Program-made: the position numbers and the translations under genes | Notes under the pieces: generated by a model | What the model was told of the DNA's origin: nothing | Seen by the model: the letters and a program-made list of their open reading frames with translations, nothing else | The model's database searches: none | Source: CAYOHY01 sp964403885 | Lineage (GTDB): Bacteria > Actinomycetota > Coriobacteriia > Anaerosomatales > PHET01 | Length of the DNA stretch: 31,654 nucleotides | NCBI GenBank assembly: GCA_964403885.1 | Contig: CAYOHY010000020.1 | Coordinates: 1-31,654, forward strand | Direction: 5' to 3' | Shown here: positions 7,609 to 14,162 of the stretch, one piece after another | How positions within the stretch are numbered: position 1 is the stretch's first letter | How the letters are laid out: every line of letters starts with the position of its first letter

Positions 7609-8955
7609 CTACTGGTGTGATGCACCGGCCGGCTTTTCGCCCCGGCCGAGAATGCTCTTGAGAAGACCGAGGTGCGGGTTCTTGCCCTCGGGGTTGGCGT
7701 CCAGGCCGTAGAGGTAGCGAGCAGCCTCGATGTAGGCCACGCCGTACTTCTCGCCGCTCACCTGCTTGAGACGCTCAGTGGGGCCGTGGAGCATCTTGTT
7801 CACGATCGCCTGAGACATCATCTCGACGGTCTTGAGCTCCTTCTCCGACAGCCCGCCAAGGCGCTTCATGGCCTTGTCGAGCTCCTCGGCGCGGATCTTG
7901 TCCGCCTTGGCCCGCATGGCCGCCACCGTGGGAACGACCTCCATCGACTCGAGCCAGCGCTCGAACTCGGCCATCTCCTCTTCGATGATGCCTTCGGCAC
8001 GCTCGGCCTCGCGCATGCGCTCGTCGAGGTTGGCCGACACCACGCCGTTGAGGTCGTCGATGTTGTAGAGGAAGACGTCGGCAAGATCGCCGCACGCAGG
8101 GTCGATGTCACGGGGAAGGGCGATATCGATGAGGAAGAGCGGGTCACGCCGGCCCTTGGCCGCAGGAGCAAGCACGTCTTTGGTGATGACGTACTCGGTG
8201 GCCGCGGTCGATGAGATCACGATGTCGGCCTCGCGCATGCGCGTGAAGAGGTCCTCGTAGGGGATCGCCTCGCCGCCAAAGCGCTCGGCGAGTTCCTCGG
8301 CGCGAGCGAGGGTGCGGTTCGCGACCAGCGTGCGGGTGACGCCCGCGCCCAGCAGGTTCTTCGCTGTGAGCTCGCTCATCTTGCCAGCGCCCAACACCAA
8401 GACGGTGCGGCCCTCGAGCGACTCGAACACCTTCTTGGCAAGCTCGACGGCGGCGTAGCTGATCGAGACGGCGTTCTCGCCGATCTCGGTCTCCGTGCGC
8501 ACGCGCTTGCCCACCTCGAAGCTCTGGCGGAACAGCTTGTTGAAGATGCGGCCCGTGCCGCCGTTGGTGATCGCGTGGTCGTAGGCCTCTTTGACCTGTC
8601 CGAGGATCTGCGCCTCGCCAAGCACCATCGAGTCGAGAGACGCCACCACCCGGAAGAGGTGCTTGACCACCGCTTCGCCCTCGGAGATGTAGAGGTAGCG
8701 GACGAGCTCGTGACGGTCGAGGTCATGGTAGTCGGCCATGAAGTCGATGATCGCCGCCGGGCCGTCGTGGCTCGCGCTGGTGACGGCGTAGATCTCCGTG
8801 CGGTTGCACGTGGAGACGATGACCGCCTCTGTCACCGCGTCCGAGTCCGTGAGGCGCGCCAACGCGTCCTCCTGGCGGTTCGCCGGGAAGGTCAGCTTCT
8901 CACGGATCTCGACCGGTGCGGTCTTGTGGCTCAGGCCGACGAGGGTCAAATGCAT
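7609..8955 (-). CDS. hemA: glutamyl-tRNA reductase
   Basis: Reduces glutamyl-tRNA to glutamate-1-semialdehyde with NADPH; the first committed and usually controlled step of tetrapyrrole synthesis. The 448-residue protein starts VGLSHKTAPVEIREK and has the catalytic cysteine C50 in STCNRTEIY, the SLDSMVLGEAQILGQVK segment, and the NADPH-binding VLVLGAGKMSE. The C-terminal dimerisation helices end at KYGVAYIEAARYLYGL. It is first in hemA-hemC-hemD. The glutamate-1-semialdehyde aminotransferase (hemL) is not in this window. The ATG at 8955 has no strong Shine-Dalgarno at normal spacing (GAGG lies 15-20 nt away), and a 165-nt structured leader precedes it, so translation is likely controlled. Confidence 0.97.
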   Translation of the reverse strand: MHLTLVGLSHKTAPVEIREKLTFPANRQEDALARLTDSDAVTEAVIVSTCNRTEIYAVTSASHDGPAAIIDFMADYHDLDRHELVRYLYISEGEAVVKHLFRVVASLDSMVLGEAQILGQVKEAYDHAITNGGTGRIFNKLFRQSFEVGKRVRTETEIGENAVSISYAAVELAKKVFESLEGRTVLVLGAGKMSELTAKNLLGAGVTRTLVANRTLARAEELAERFGGEAIPYEDLFTRMREADIVISSTAATEYVITKDVLAPAAKGRRDPLFLIDIALPRDIDPACGDLADVFLYNIDDLNGVVSANLDERMREAERAEGIIEEEMAEFERWLESMEVVPTVAAMRAKADKIRAEELDKAMKRLGGLSEKELKTVEMMSQAIVNKMLHGPTERLKQVSGEKYGVAYIEAARYLYGLDANPEGKNPHLGLLKSILGRGEKPAGASHQ

Positions 8956-9120
8956 GTCTGCTTAGCTCGCCTCACCACATCTATCGAGTCGCCGCCCTCG
9001 TGGACGACGTCTGGGCACAGGAGCGCCCTCGCTGGAGCGGTGCGTGTTGTTCAGGCAAGCAGGCCCAGCGAGGGCGATATCAGTCACTCTATGTGCGCAC
9101 CACTGCTTACTGCCTGAACG
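8956..9120 (-). promoter_or_regulatory. structured hemA leader RNA, candidate riboregulator
   Basis: Three inverted-repeat pairs occur in crossing order on the minus strand. A, GTTCAGGCAgtaAGCAG (9119-9103), matches A', CTGCTTGCCTGAAC (9062-9049). B, GTGGTGCG (9103-9096), matches B', CGCACCGC (9044-9037, one G-U). C, CGCCCTCGCTGG (9076-9065), matches C', CCAGCGAGGGCG (9035-9024), perfect over 12 bp. The order A-B-C-A'-B'-C' means these helices form a pseudoknot or exclude one another. C can also pair with CGAGGGCG (9000-8993), and the AAGCAG of arm A recurs two bases before the hemA ATG (8963-8958), so A' could pair there instead. I recognise no known riboswitch class; the T-box and cobalamin-box consensus sequences are absent. 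Confidence 0.5.
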
Positions 9121-9155
9121 CTCGGATTCTAACACCCGAGACGACCTGCGGGCAA
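9111..9155 (-). promoter_or_regulatory. hemA promoter with element shared with ccmE
   Basis: On the minus strand: TTGCCC (-35, 9155-9150), 18-nt spacer, TAGAAT (-10, 9131-9126). Bases 9136-9111 match the ccmE promoter block in 23 of 26 positions, in the same register to the -10 box. The -10 also lies inside a CTCGG-N10-CCGAG inverted repeat (9140-9121) that the ccmE promoter lacks. Confidence 0.65.
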
Positions 9156-9205
9156 CGCCCACACGCCGACCACAGGGGTAGCGAGGACGATGCCAGACGA
9201 GCGGA

Positions 9206-10036
9206 CTAGGCCTTGCCCTTGCGCGCCTTTGCGATGTCCGAGTCGACGATCGCGAAGAACACCTCGGGCAAAAGCCCCTTGAGGCGGAAGTAGAACGCGG
9301 AGAGCGCGTCGGGGATGACGAGATAGCGGTCGCGCTCCACGGCCTTCACGATGGCGGCGGCGACCTTCTCGGCAGCGATGGGCTTGATGTTGCCCGCGAT
9401 GACATCGGTCTCGACCGGGCGAAGCGTGTGCTCGAACGCAAGCGCGGGCGTGTCGGTGTCGGGTGGGCAGACCACGGACACGCCCACTCCTTCGGGGCGC
9501 ATCTCGAACCTGAGCGCCTCGGTGAACCCCATGACCGCGAACTTGGCGGATGAGTAGCCGGTGTAGCCGTAGATGCCCAGATAGCCGGCGACCGATGAGA
9601 CGTTGACGATGTGACCGCGGCCGCGTGCGACCATCCCCGGCGCGACAGCGCGGCACGGGTAGACCACGCTCCAGTAGCCGCAGCCCATGTTGACCTCGAA
9701 GTCCGAGAGCGGCATCTTCGTGAACTCGCCGGGGTAGATCACGCCGGCCGAGTTCACGAGCACGTCAGGGCTGAACCCCTGCGCCTCGAGCGACTCGAAC
9801 GCCTCGCTCGTCGACTCCCAGCGGGACAGGTCGGCAGAGACGGTGACGACGCGCGCAGCGGGAGCCAGCGCGCGGATCTCAGCGGCGGCGCGCTCGAGCT
9901 TGTCGGCGCTGCGCGCGATGATCGCGACGTGCGCGCCGCGCCTGGCGAACTCCTTGGCCGCGGCCAGGCCGATGCCGCTGGACCCGCCGGTCACCACGAC
10001 GTTGGCACCGGCGATCTCGATCGAAGAACGAGCCAC
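9206..10036 (-). CDS. KDSR-like short-chain dehydrogenase/reductase
   Basis: An NAD(P)-dependent oxidoreductase of 276 residues with a Rossmann fold. The cofactor motif is TGGSSGIG (16-23), followed by LVNSAG, and the catalytic set is S148, Y161 and K165 (YSSAK). The segment CPPDTDTPALAFEHTLRPVE (190-209) matches the hallmark of the 3-ketodihydrosphingosine reductase subfamily (PPDTDTPG...E....P.ET), so a long-chain 3-keto lipid is a possible substrate. No sphingolipid synthesis gene is in the window, and the in vivo substrate is unknown. The GTG start overlaps the stop of the precorrin-2 dehydrogenase gene by one base (TAGTG), so it is translationally coupled at the end of the cytochrome c/siroheme run. 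Near the C-terminus a hydrophobic patch (IPDALSAFYFRLKGLLPEVF) could contact the membrane. Confidence 0.85.
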   Translation of the reverse strand: MARSSIEIAGANVVVTGGSSGIGLAAAKEFARRGAHVAIIARSADKLERAAAEIRALAPAARVVTVSADLSRWESTSEAFESLEAQGFSPDVLVNSAGVIYPGEFTKMPLSDFEVNMGCGYWSVVYPCRAVAPGMVARGRGHIVNVSSVAGYLGIYGYTGYSSAKFAVMGFTEALRFEMRPEGVGVSVVCPPDTDTPALAFEHTLRPVETDVIAGNIKPIAAEKVAAAIVKAVERDRYLVIPDALSAFYFRLKGLLPEVFFAIVDSDIAKARKGKA

Positions 10037-10707
10037 TACTCCTCCTCGTCGACGAGCAGGTCGCTCGCCACTTCGTCGAACAGGGACTGCGGATCCGGCC
10101 TCTCGCCGGCGGCGAGCCGCGCACGCAGCTCAGGGGTCGCGACCGCAGCGATCACCGCGGCACACTGCGCCGAGTCGCCACACCGCTCTCGGGCGATACC
10201 GCGCACCTGAGCGACCAGCTGGGTGTAGAGCGACCATTCGGGGCCGTACTCATCGGTGAGAGCACGTCGGACCTGCTTGGCGACCTCGGGAGACGCGCCG
10301 CCGGTGGACACCGCGATCTGAAGCGGCTCGCGATTCACGACACCCGGCACAAGGAAGCTGCACAGCTCGGGGTTGTCGAGCGTGTTGACGAGACATCCCA
10401 CCGACAGTGCCTCAGCATGTACTGCGCGCTGGACCTCTGGATCCGTCGACACGCAACACACGAGGGTCGCCCCGGCCAAGTCGCCGCGCACGTAGCCGCG
10501 GTGCTCGACGGTGAGGTTGCCCTCGGCCTCCGACTGGTGGAGCGCCGTGGTGGTGTCGGTCGCGATGACGGTGACGTCGGCGCCGTAGCGCACGAGCTGG
10601 CGCGCCTTCTTCTCGGCGGCCGCGCCCCCGCCCACGATGACGACGAGGCGCCCCTCGAGATCGAGAAAGACCGGGTAGAAGCGCTTGGCCCCGCCGGAAG
10701 CAGTCAC
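10036..10707 (-). CDS. precorrin-2 dehydrogenase / sirohydrochlorin ferrochelatase (Met8/CysG-N type)
   Basis: Oxidises precorrin-2 to sirohydrochlorin with NAD+ and may insert iron to give siroheme. The 223-residue protein corresponds to the N-terminal part of CysG or to Met8. The NAD-binding motif VVIVGGGAAAEKKARQL (22-38) is followed by VTVIA. The region VNTLDNPELCSFLVPGVV contains D111, at the place of the catalytic aspartate in CysG/Met8. IAVSTGGASPEVAKQVR (131-147) is the conserved sirohydrochlorin-binding segment. The GTG start at 10707 overlaps the stop of the CcsA-like gene (GTGA). The uroporphyrinogen methyltransferase needed to make precorrin-2 is not in this window. With hemA-D and the radical SAM protein it points to siroheme as a heme precursor. 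Confidence 0.92.
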   Translation of the reverse strand: MTASGGAKRFYPVFLDLEGRLVVIVGGGAAAEKKARQLVRYGADVTVIATDTTTALHQSEAEGNLTVEHRGYVRGDLAGATLVCCVSTDPEVQRAVHAEALSVGCLVNTLDNPELCSFLVPGVVNREPLQIAVSTGGASPEVAKQVRRALTDEYGPEWSLYTQLVAQVRGIARERCGDSAQCAAVIAAVATPELRARLAAGERPDPQSLFDEVASDLLVDEEE

Positions 10708-11552
10708 TGCACCAGGTTGCCGAAGACGTGGAACCCGATCGGCAGCGTGCGCGCGATGATCGCGAGGATCACGACGAACACGAGTCCCAGCACCGCGACC
10801 CATGAGGTGGTGCGGCTGGAGACGTTATGACGATAGACCAGCACGAGGTACGTCCCAAAGGTGACCAGGACGACGCCCGACATCATGATGCGGGGATCGA
10901 GGTACCAGCCGGACACGTCGACCATGATGGCGCGCAAGATGCCCAGCGACAGACCCACCACGTAGATGGGATACGCGAGCGAGATCGCGCGGCGACCAAC
11001 GCTTTGCAGCGTGGCGAGCGACGGCAGCCTGCGGCTGACGCGGCTCGTCTTGTGGTGCTTGAGCTGCGACGACTGATAGAGGTACAGAGCGTTTGACACG
11101 GCGCCGAACACGAAGCCCGCGTTGGCGAAGATGATCAGCGCCACATGGAACCCGACCCGCACGTCGTCGAGCTGAGCCACGATCTCAGGGTTGCTGATCG
11201 AGCCGTCGCTCCCGCCCATGAGCATCGCGACGGCCATGAGCGTCGCCGCCACAGGGACAAGGAAGGCACCGTACACCCTGATGCGGATGACGTGCTCCAT
11301 GACGAAGTAGAGCAACACGAGCGCCCATGAGGCGAGGATGAGCTGATTCGAACCGGTGAGCGGTGTCCCGCCGTTGGCGATCGAGTTCGCACCGATCGAC
11401 AACGTCTGCAAGATGAAGCCGGCGCCGGTAGTGAACCGCGCCCACCAGCCCACCTTCTGCCGACGGAGCAGGAACTGGTAGGCATAGAGAACCGTCGCGC
11501 AGAGGTACAGCGCGAACGAGAACCAGAACATGACGAGCGATGCCTGCTCCAC
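10704..11552 (-). CDS. CcsA/HemX-like cytochrome c assembly membrane protein
   Basis: A polytopic protein of 282 residues with about eight hydrophobic segments, in the CcsA/CcmF/CcmC heme-handling superfamily (cytochrome c assembly protein domain). I chose the GTG at 11552 because GGAAGGA lies 10 nt upstream and the extra 15 residues of a longer form are charged. HemX-like relatives often sit beside hemA and met8-type genes and affect GluTR level or heme handling. The tryptophan-rich WWD loop of true CcsA is reduced here to GWYLDPRIMMS, which argues for HemX-like rather than full heme lyase function. H150-type conserved histidines are partly present (VGFHVALIIFANAGF). The gene overlaps the precorrin-2 dehydrogenase gene by 4 nt. 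TATACT (11610-11605) upstream could be its own -10. Confidence 0.8.
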   Translation of the reverse strand: MEQASLVMFWFSFALYLCATVLYAYQFLLRRQKVGWWARFTTGAGFILQTLSIGANSIANGGTPLTGSNQLILASWALVLLYFVMEHVIRIRVYGAFLVPVAATLMAVAMLMGGSDGSISNPEIVAQLDDVRVGFHVALIIFANAGFVFGAVSNALYLYQSSQLKHHKTSRVSRRLPSLATLQSVGRRAISLAYPIYVVGLSLGILRAIMVDVSGWYLDPRIMMSGVVLVTFGTYLVLVYRHNVSSRTTSWVAVLGLVFVVILAIIARTLPIGFHVFGNLVQ

Positions 11553-11604
11553 GAGCGGTGAATCCTTCCGGCGGATCGTCGCGACGGTCCGCGACACGCC
11601 ACTC

Positions 11605-11610
11605 AGTATA
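11605..11610 (-). promoter_or_regulatory. possible internal -10 box before CcsA-like gene
   Basis: TATACT on the minus strand lies 53 nt upstream of the GTG at 11552, in a 109-nt gap after ccmD. The -35 is poor. Similar TATACT boxes precede panB and the helix-turn-helix gene, so this may be an internal start for the CcsA-like, precorrin-2 dehydrogenase and SDR genes. Confidence 0.4.
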
Positions 11611-11661
11611 CGGCTACACGCGGCTCACACACGACCGCGCGCACCCACGGACACGGCTGTG

Positions 11662-11859
11662 TTACTCGGACTTGCCCTGCGCGTCGCGGCGAGCGACGGC
11701 GCTCTCCAGCACCGCGATCTCCTTCTCGAGACCCATGATGCGGCGAAGGATGAGCGTCAGGTACACGACGAAGGCGACCCACAGCACCGCATAGGCGCCG
11801 ATGACGTACGGGGCGTCGGTGAGGGCCAGTCGGTAGAGCTCGAGGTTGGTGGGGTTCAT
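11662..11859 (-). CDS. ccmD: CcmD-like small membrane protein
   Basis: A 65-residue protein with one membrane helix (YVIGAYAVLWVAFVVYLTLI, about 18-37) followed by a charged, coiled-coil-like tail (RRIMGLEKEIAVLESAVARR). This is the CcmD layout, in which the small protein helps release holo-CcmE from CcmC and the CcmAB ATPase. The position directly after ccmC supports the call more than sequence identity does. The ATG has GGGAG upstream. The 53-nt gap from ccmC contains a GCGGCTC/GAGCCGC hairpin that may adjust expression within the operon. Confidence 0.8.
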   Translation of the reverse strand: MNPTNLELYRLALTDAPYVIGAYAVLWVAFVVYLTLILRRIMGLEKEIAVLESAVARRDAQGKSE

Positions 11860-11912
11860 CGGTGATACTCCCTTTCGAGACGGTGCGGCTCGTCAGATGC
11901 GGTGTGAGCCGC

Positions 11913-12677
11913 TCAGCCTTCCAGTGCTTCCTTGGCCAACTCGACACGCTCGCGTGAGCGCTCCTCGGACATACGGGCGACGTAGATGCCGTAGCCGAGC
12001 ATCAGCATGCCCACCTGGGCCACGATGAACGGCAGGAGATTCGAGGTGGCCATTCCCGACTGGAAGACCACCGGATGATTCGACGGGATGACACGCGTGA
12101 TCATGAACGAGATGGGCGCGTTGATGGCGGCGATGATGCCAAAGACCGCGGCGTAGGTCGCGCGGCGCTCCTCCTCCTCGATCGAGTTACGGAGCACGAA
12201 GTACGCGATCATCATGAGCATCATGATGAAGTAGGTGGTCAGGCGCGGCTCCCACTCCCACCACACACCCCACGACGCACGGGTCCACAGAACGCCGGTG
12301 ATCATCGTGAGCACGACGAACATGAGCGCGGTCTCCATGGCGATGCGGGCCTTGGTGTCGAACTCGCGGCGCTTGGTCGCCAAGAAGCGTACCGAGAAGT
12401 ACGCGGCGATCAGCAGCACGAGGAACGATGCCTCGGCGACCGGCACGTGGAAGTAAAAGATCTTCTGGCTGAACCACGGGCGCAGGTACGAGATTCCCTC
12501 GCCGGAGGGGGGCTGGAGCTCCGCGGGCGCGACCGGGAACACGGTCTCCACCTGCTTGTCGAGCGTCACCGTCCCGAACTGCTGCACCTCGGCGGTGTAG
12601 AACGCCATGAAGAACGCGGCGGTCGTGAGAAGACCACCCACGATCACCAGTGCTATCGCGATCTTGAGCTGTCGCAC
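11913..12677 (-). CDS. ccmC: heme-handling protein CcmC
   Basis: Loads heme onto CcmE in the cytoplasmic membrane. The 254-residue protein has a long N-terminal hydrophobic segment, then an extracytoplasmic loop and five further membrane helices. The tryptophan-rich motif WGVWWEWEPRLT is at about residues 138-149 and is the heme-contact loop of the family. A conserved histidine precedes it (FYFHVPVAEASF), and a second lies after it (SNHPVVF), as in the P1/P2 His ligands of CcmC. The GTG start has AAGGAG upstream. The gene follows ccmB by 30 nt. The N-terminus is longer than in Proteobacterial CcmC. Confidence 0.93.
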   Translation of the reverse strand: MRQLKIAIALVIVGGLLTTAAFFMAFYTAEVQQFGTVTLDKQVETVFPVAPAELQPPSGEGISYLRPWFSQKIFYFHVPVAEASFLVLLIAAYFSVRFLATKRREFDTKARIAMETALMFVVLTMITGVLWTRASWGVWWEWEPRLTTYFIMMLMMIAYFVLRNSIEEEERRATYAAVFGIIAAINAPISFMITRVIPSNHPVVFQSGMATSNLLPFIVAQVGMLMLGYGIYVARMSEERSRERVELAKEALEG

Positions 12678-12707
12678 GTCGAGCTCCTTACGTGTGTTGA
12701 CAGGCCG

Positions 12708-13427
12708 CTAGGCGGCCAGGACGTACTCGTACAAGCCGAAGGCCGCGAGCAACATGATGACATCGTACCCCGCGGCGAGCCCCATCATCTGCCAAAACGT
12801 CTGTACGTACCCCGGATCCGCCTGCAAGACGGCCGAGCTGCCGGCAACGACAGCGAGGAGCAGCGGAAACATGATCGGGATGAACAGCACGGCGAGGATG
12901 AAGTCCTTGCCCTTGGTGTTGACCGACATCGTGGACAGCAGCGTGCCGACCCCGGCGATACCGATCGACCCCAACAGCAGTGAGAGCGCAAGCATCCAGA
13001 CAGGCCCGCTGGGCTCGTTGGATGAGGACGCCAAGAAGATGAAGAAGAACAGCGGGACGATGAACACCTCGACGAGCAACAAGAAGATGAGGTTGCCCAC
13101 CGCCTTGCCAAAGAAGATGACGGGACGGTCCGTGGGCGAGATGAGCAGCGCCTCGAGGCAGCCCTGGTCCTTCTCGTGGACGAGCGAGCGGTTGAGGCCC
13201 AGCAGCGACGTGAAGATGAACACGAGCCACAGAAGGCCCGCGGCGATGCGTCGGACCTCGAAGTTCGAGCCCGCCTGCGACAGGGTGATGTAGTACACCA
13301 CCAGCACGAGCAGCGCGTAGAGGCCCATCGAGGTGAGCATCTCCTTGGTGCGAAGCTCCATGACGATGTCCTTGCGAAGGATCGCCTTGAACTGCCGCAT
13401 CGCGGAGATCTTGGGGCGCTCAGCCAC
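12708..13427 (-). CDS. ccmB: heme exporter permease CcmB
   Basis: Membrane subunit of the CcmAB ABC complex, which uses ATP to release holo-CcmE from CcmC. The 239-residue protein begins with AILRKDIVMELRTKEML, a typical CcmB amphipathic start, and has six hydrophobic segments. The family motif GLNRSLVHEKDQGCLEALLI (about 78-97) and SPTDRPVIFFGKAVGN are clear. The GTG start at 13427 is directly next to the ccmA stop (TAG then GTG), so translation is coupled. No truncation is seen. Confidence 0.95.
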   Translation of the reverse strand: MAERPKISAMRQFKAILRKDIVMELRTKEMLTSMGLYALLVLVVYYITLSQAGSNFEVRRIAAGLLWLVFIFTSLLGLNRSLVHEKDQGCLEALLISPTDRPVIFFGKAVGNLIFLLLVEVFIVPLFFFIFLASSSNEPSGPVWMLALSLLLGSIGIAGVGTLLSTMSVNTKGKDFILAVLFIPIMFPLLLAVVAGSSAVLQADPGYVQTFWQMMGLAAGYDVIMLLAAFGLYEYVLAA

Positions 13428-14159
13428 CTAGCTCACCCCCAATCCGACGGTCTCACGATACGTGCGACCAAACACCTCGTCGTCGATGAGCTCCTTGTCC
13501 TCGAACAAGACGACCTTGCCCTTGGCGAGGATGAGCGCATGGCTGCACAGCTCCAGGCCCTTGGCCAAGTCGTGGCTGACCATCACGAACGTGCGGCCAT
13601 CCCGGATCTTGCGGATCAGACTGTCCAGGATGTCCATCGCGTGGGGGTCGAGTCCCGAGTACGGCTCGTCGAGGAAGATGAGCTCAGGGTCGTGCAGCAG
13701 CGCTCGCGCGATCGAGAGGCGCTGGAGCATGCCCCGCGAGAACGTGCGCACGAGGTCGAGGCGACGATGGTCGAGCTCGACGGCGACGAGCAGCTCGCGG
13801 ATGCGCTCCTTGGGGTTGTCGATGCAGTAGATCTCCGCGAAGAACTCAAGGTTCTCCTCGGCGGTGAGGTCCGGATAGAGGAGCGGGTTGTGGCTGATGA
13901 AGCCGATGCGCTCACGGAGCTCGACCGCGCCCTCCACCACATCGAGGCCCAGGACACGCGCCTCGCCCTTCGAGGGCGTGCCCAGCGTCGACAGGATCTT
14001 GAGCAGCGTCGACTTGCCCGCTCCGTTGGGACCGAAGATGGACAGGAACGCGCCCTTGGGAAGCTCGAGGCTCACCTTGTCGAGCGCCTTACGCGTGCCG
14101 AAGGTCCGGGAAAGTTCCCGGACCTCCAGTGCGAGATCTGTGCGGTTCTCCTGGGTCAT
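13428..14159 (-). CDS. ccmA: heme exporter ATP-binding protein CcmA
   Basis: ATPase subunit of the CcmAB complex. The 243-residue protein has Walker A GPNGAGKST (43-51), an ABC signature in the CcmA-like form FSRGMLQRLSIARAL (140-154) with SRGM replacing LSGGQ, Walker B LIFLDEP (160-166), a D-loop GLDP and switch histidine in MVSHD. The LSGGQ replacement is common in this ABC subfamily. The ATG lies 3 nt after the ccmF stop. Gene order ccmF-A-B-C-D supports the name over a generic ABC ATPase. Confidence 0.93.
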   Translation of the reverse strand: MTQENRTDLALEVRELSRTFGTRKALDKVSLELPKGAFLSIFGPNGAGKSTLLKILSTLGTPSKGEARVLGLDVVEGAVELRERIGFISHNPLLYPDLTAEENLEFFAEIYCIDNPKERIRELLVAVELDHRRLDLVRTFSRGMLQRLSIARALLHDPELIFLDEPYSGLDPHAMDILDSLIRKIRDGRTFVMVSHDLAKGLELCSHALILAKGKVVLFEDKELIDDEVFGRTYRETVGLGVS

Positions 14160-14162
14160 GGC

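Noticed and set aside
9024..9076. The 12-bp CGCCCTCGCTGG hairpin as a simple terminator
   Set aside because: No T-tract follows and its loop holds two other conserved arms. Attenuation is possible, but it is listed under the leader.
9047..9119. The inverted GTTCAGGCA arms as ends of a small mobile element
   Set aside because: No target duplication is visible, and one arm is part of the promoter block shared with ccmE. A regulatory role fits better.
8956..9120. hemA leader as a T-box or cobalamin riboswitch
   Set aside because: The T-box core (AGGGTGGNACCGCG) and the B12-box GCCACTG are absent, and the crossing helices do not match either fold.
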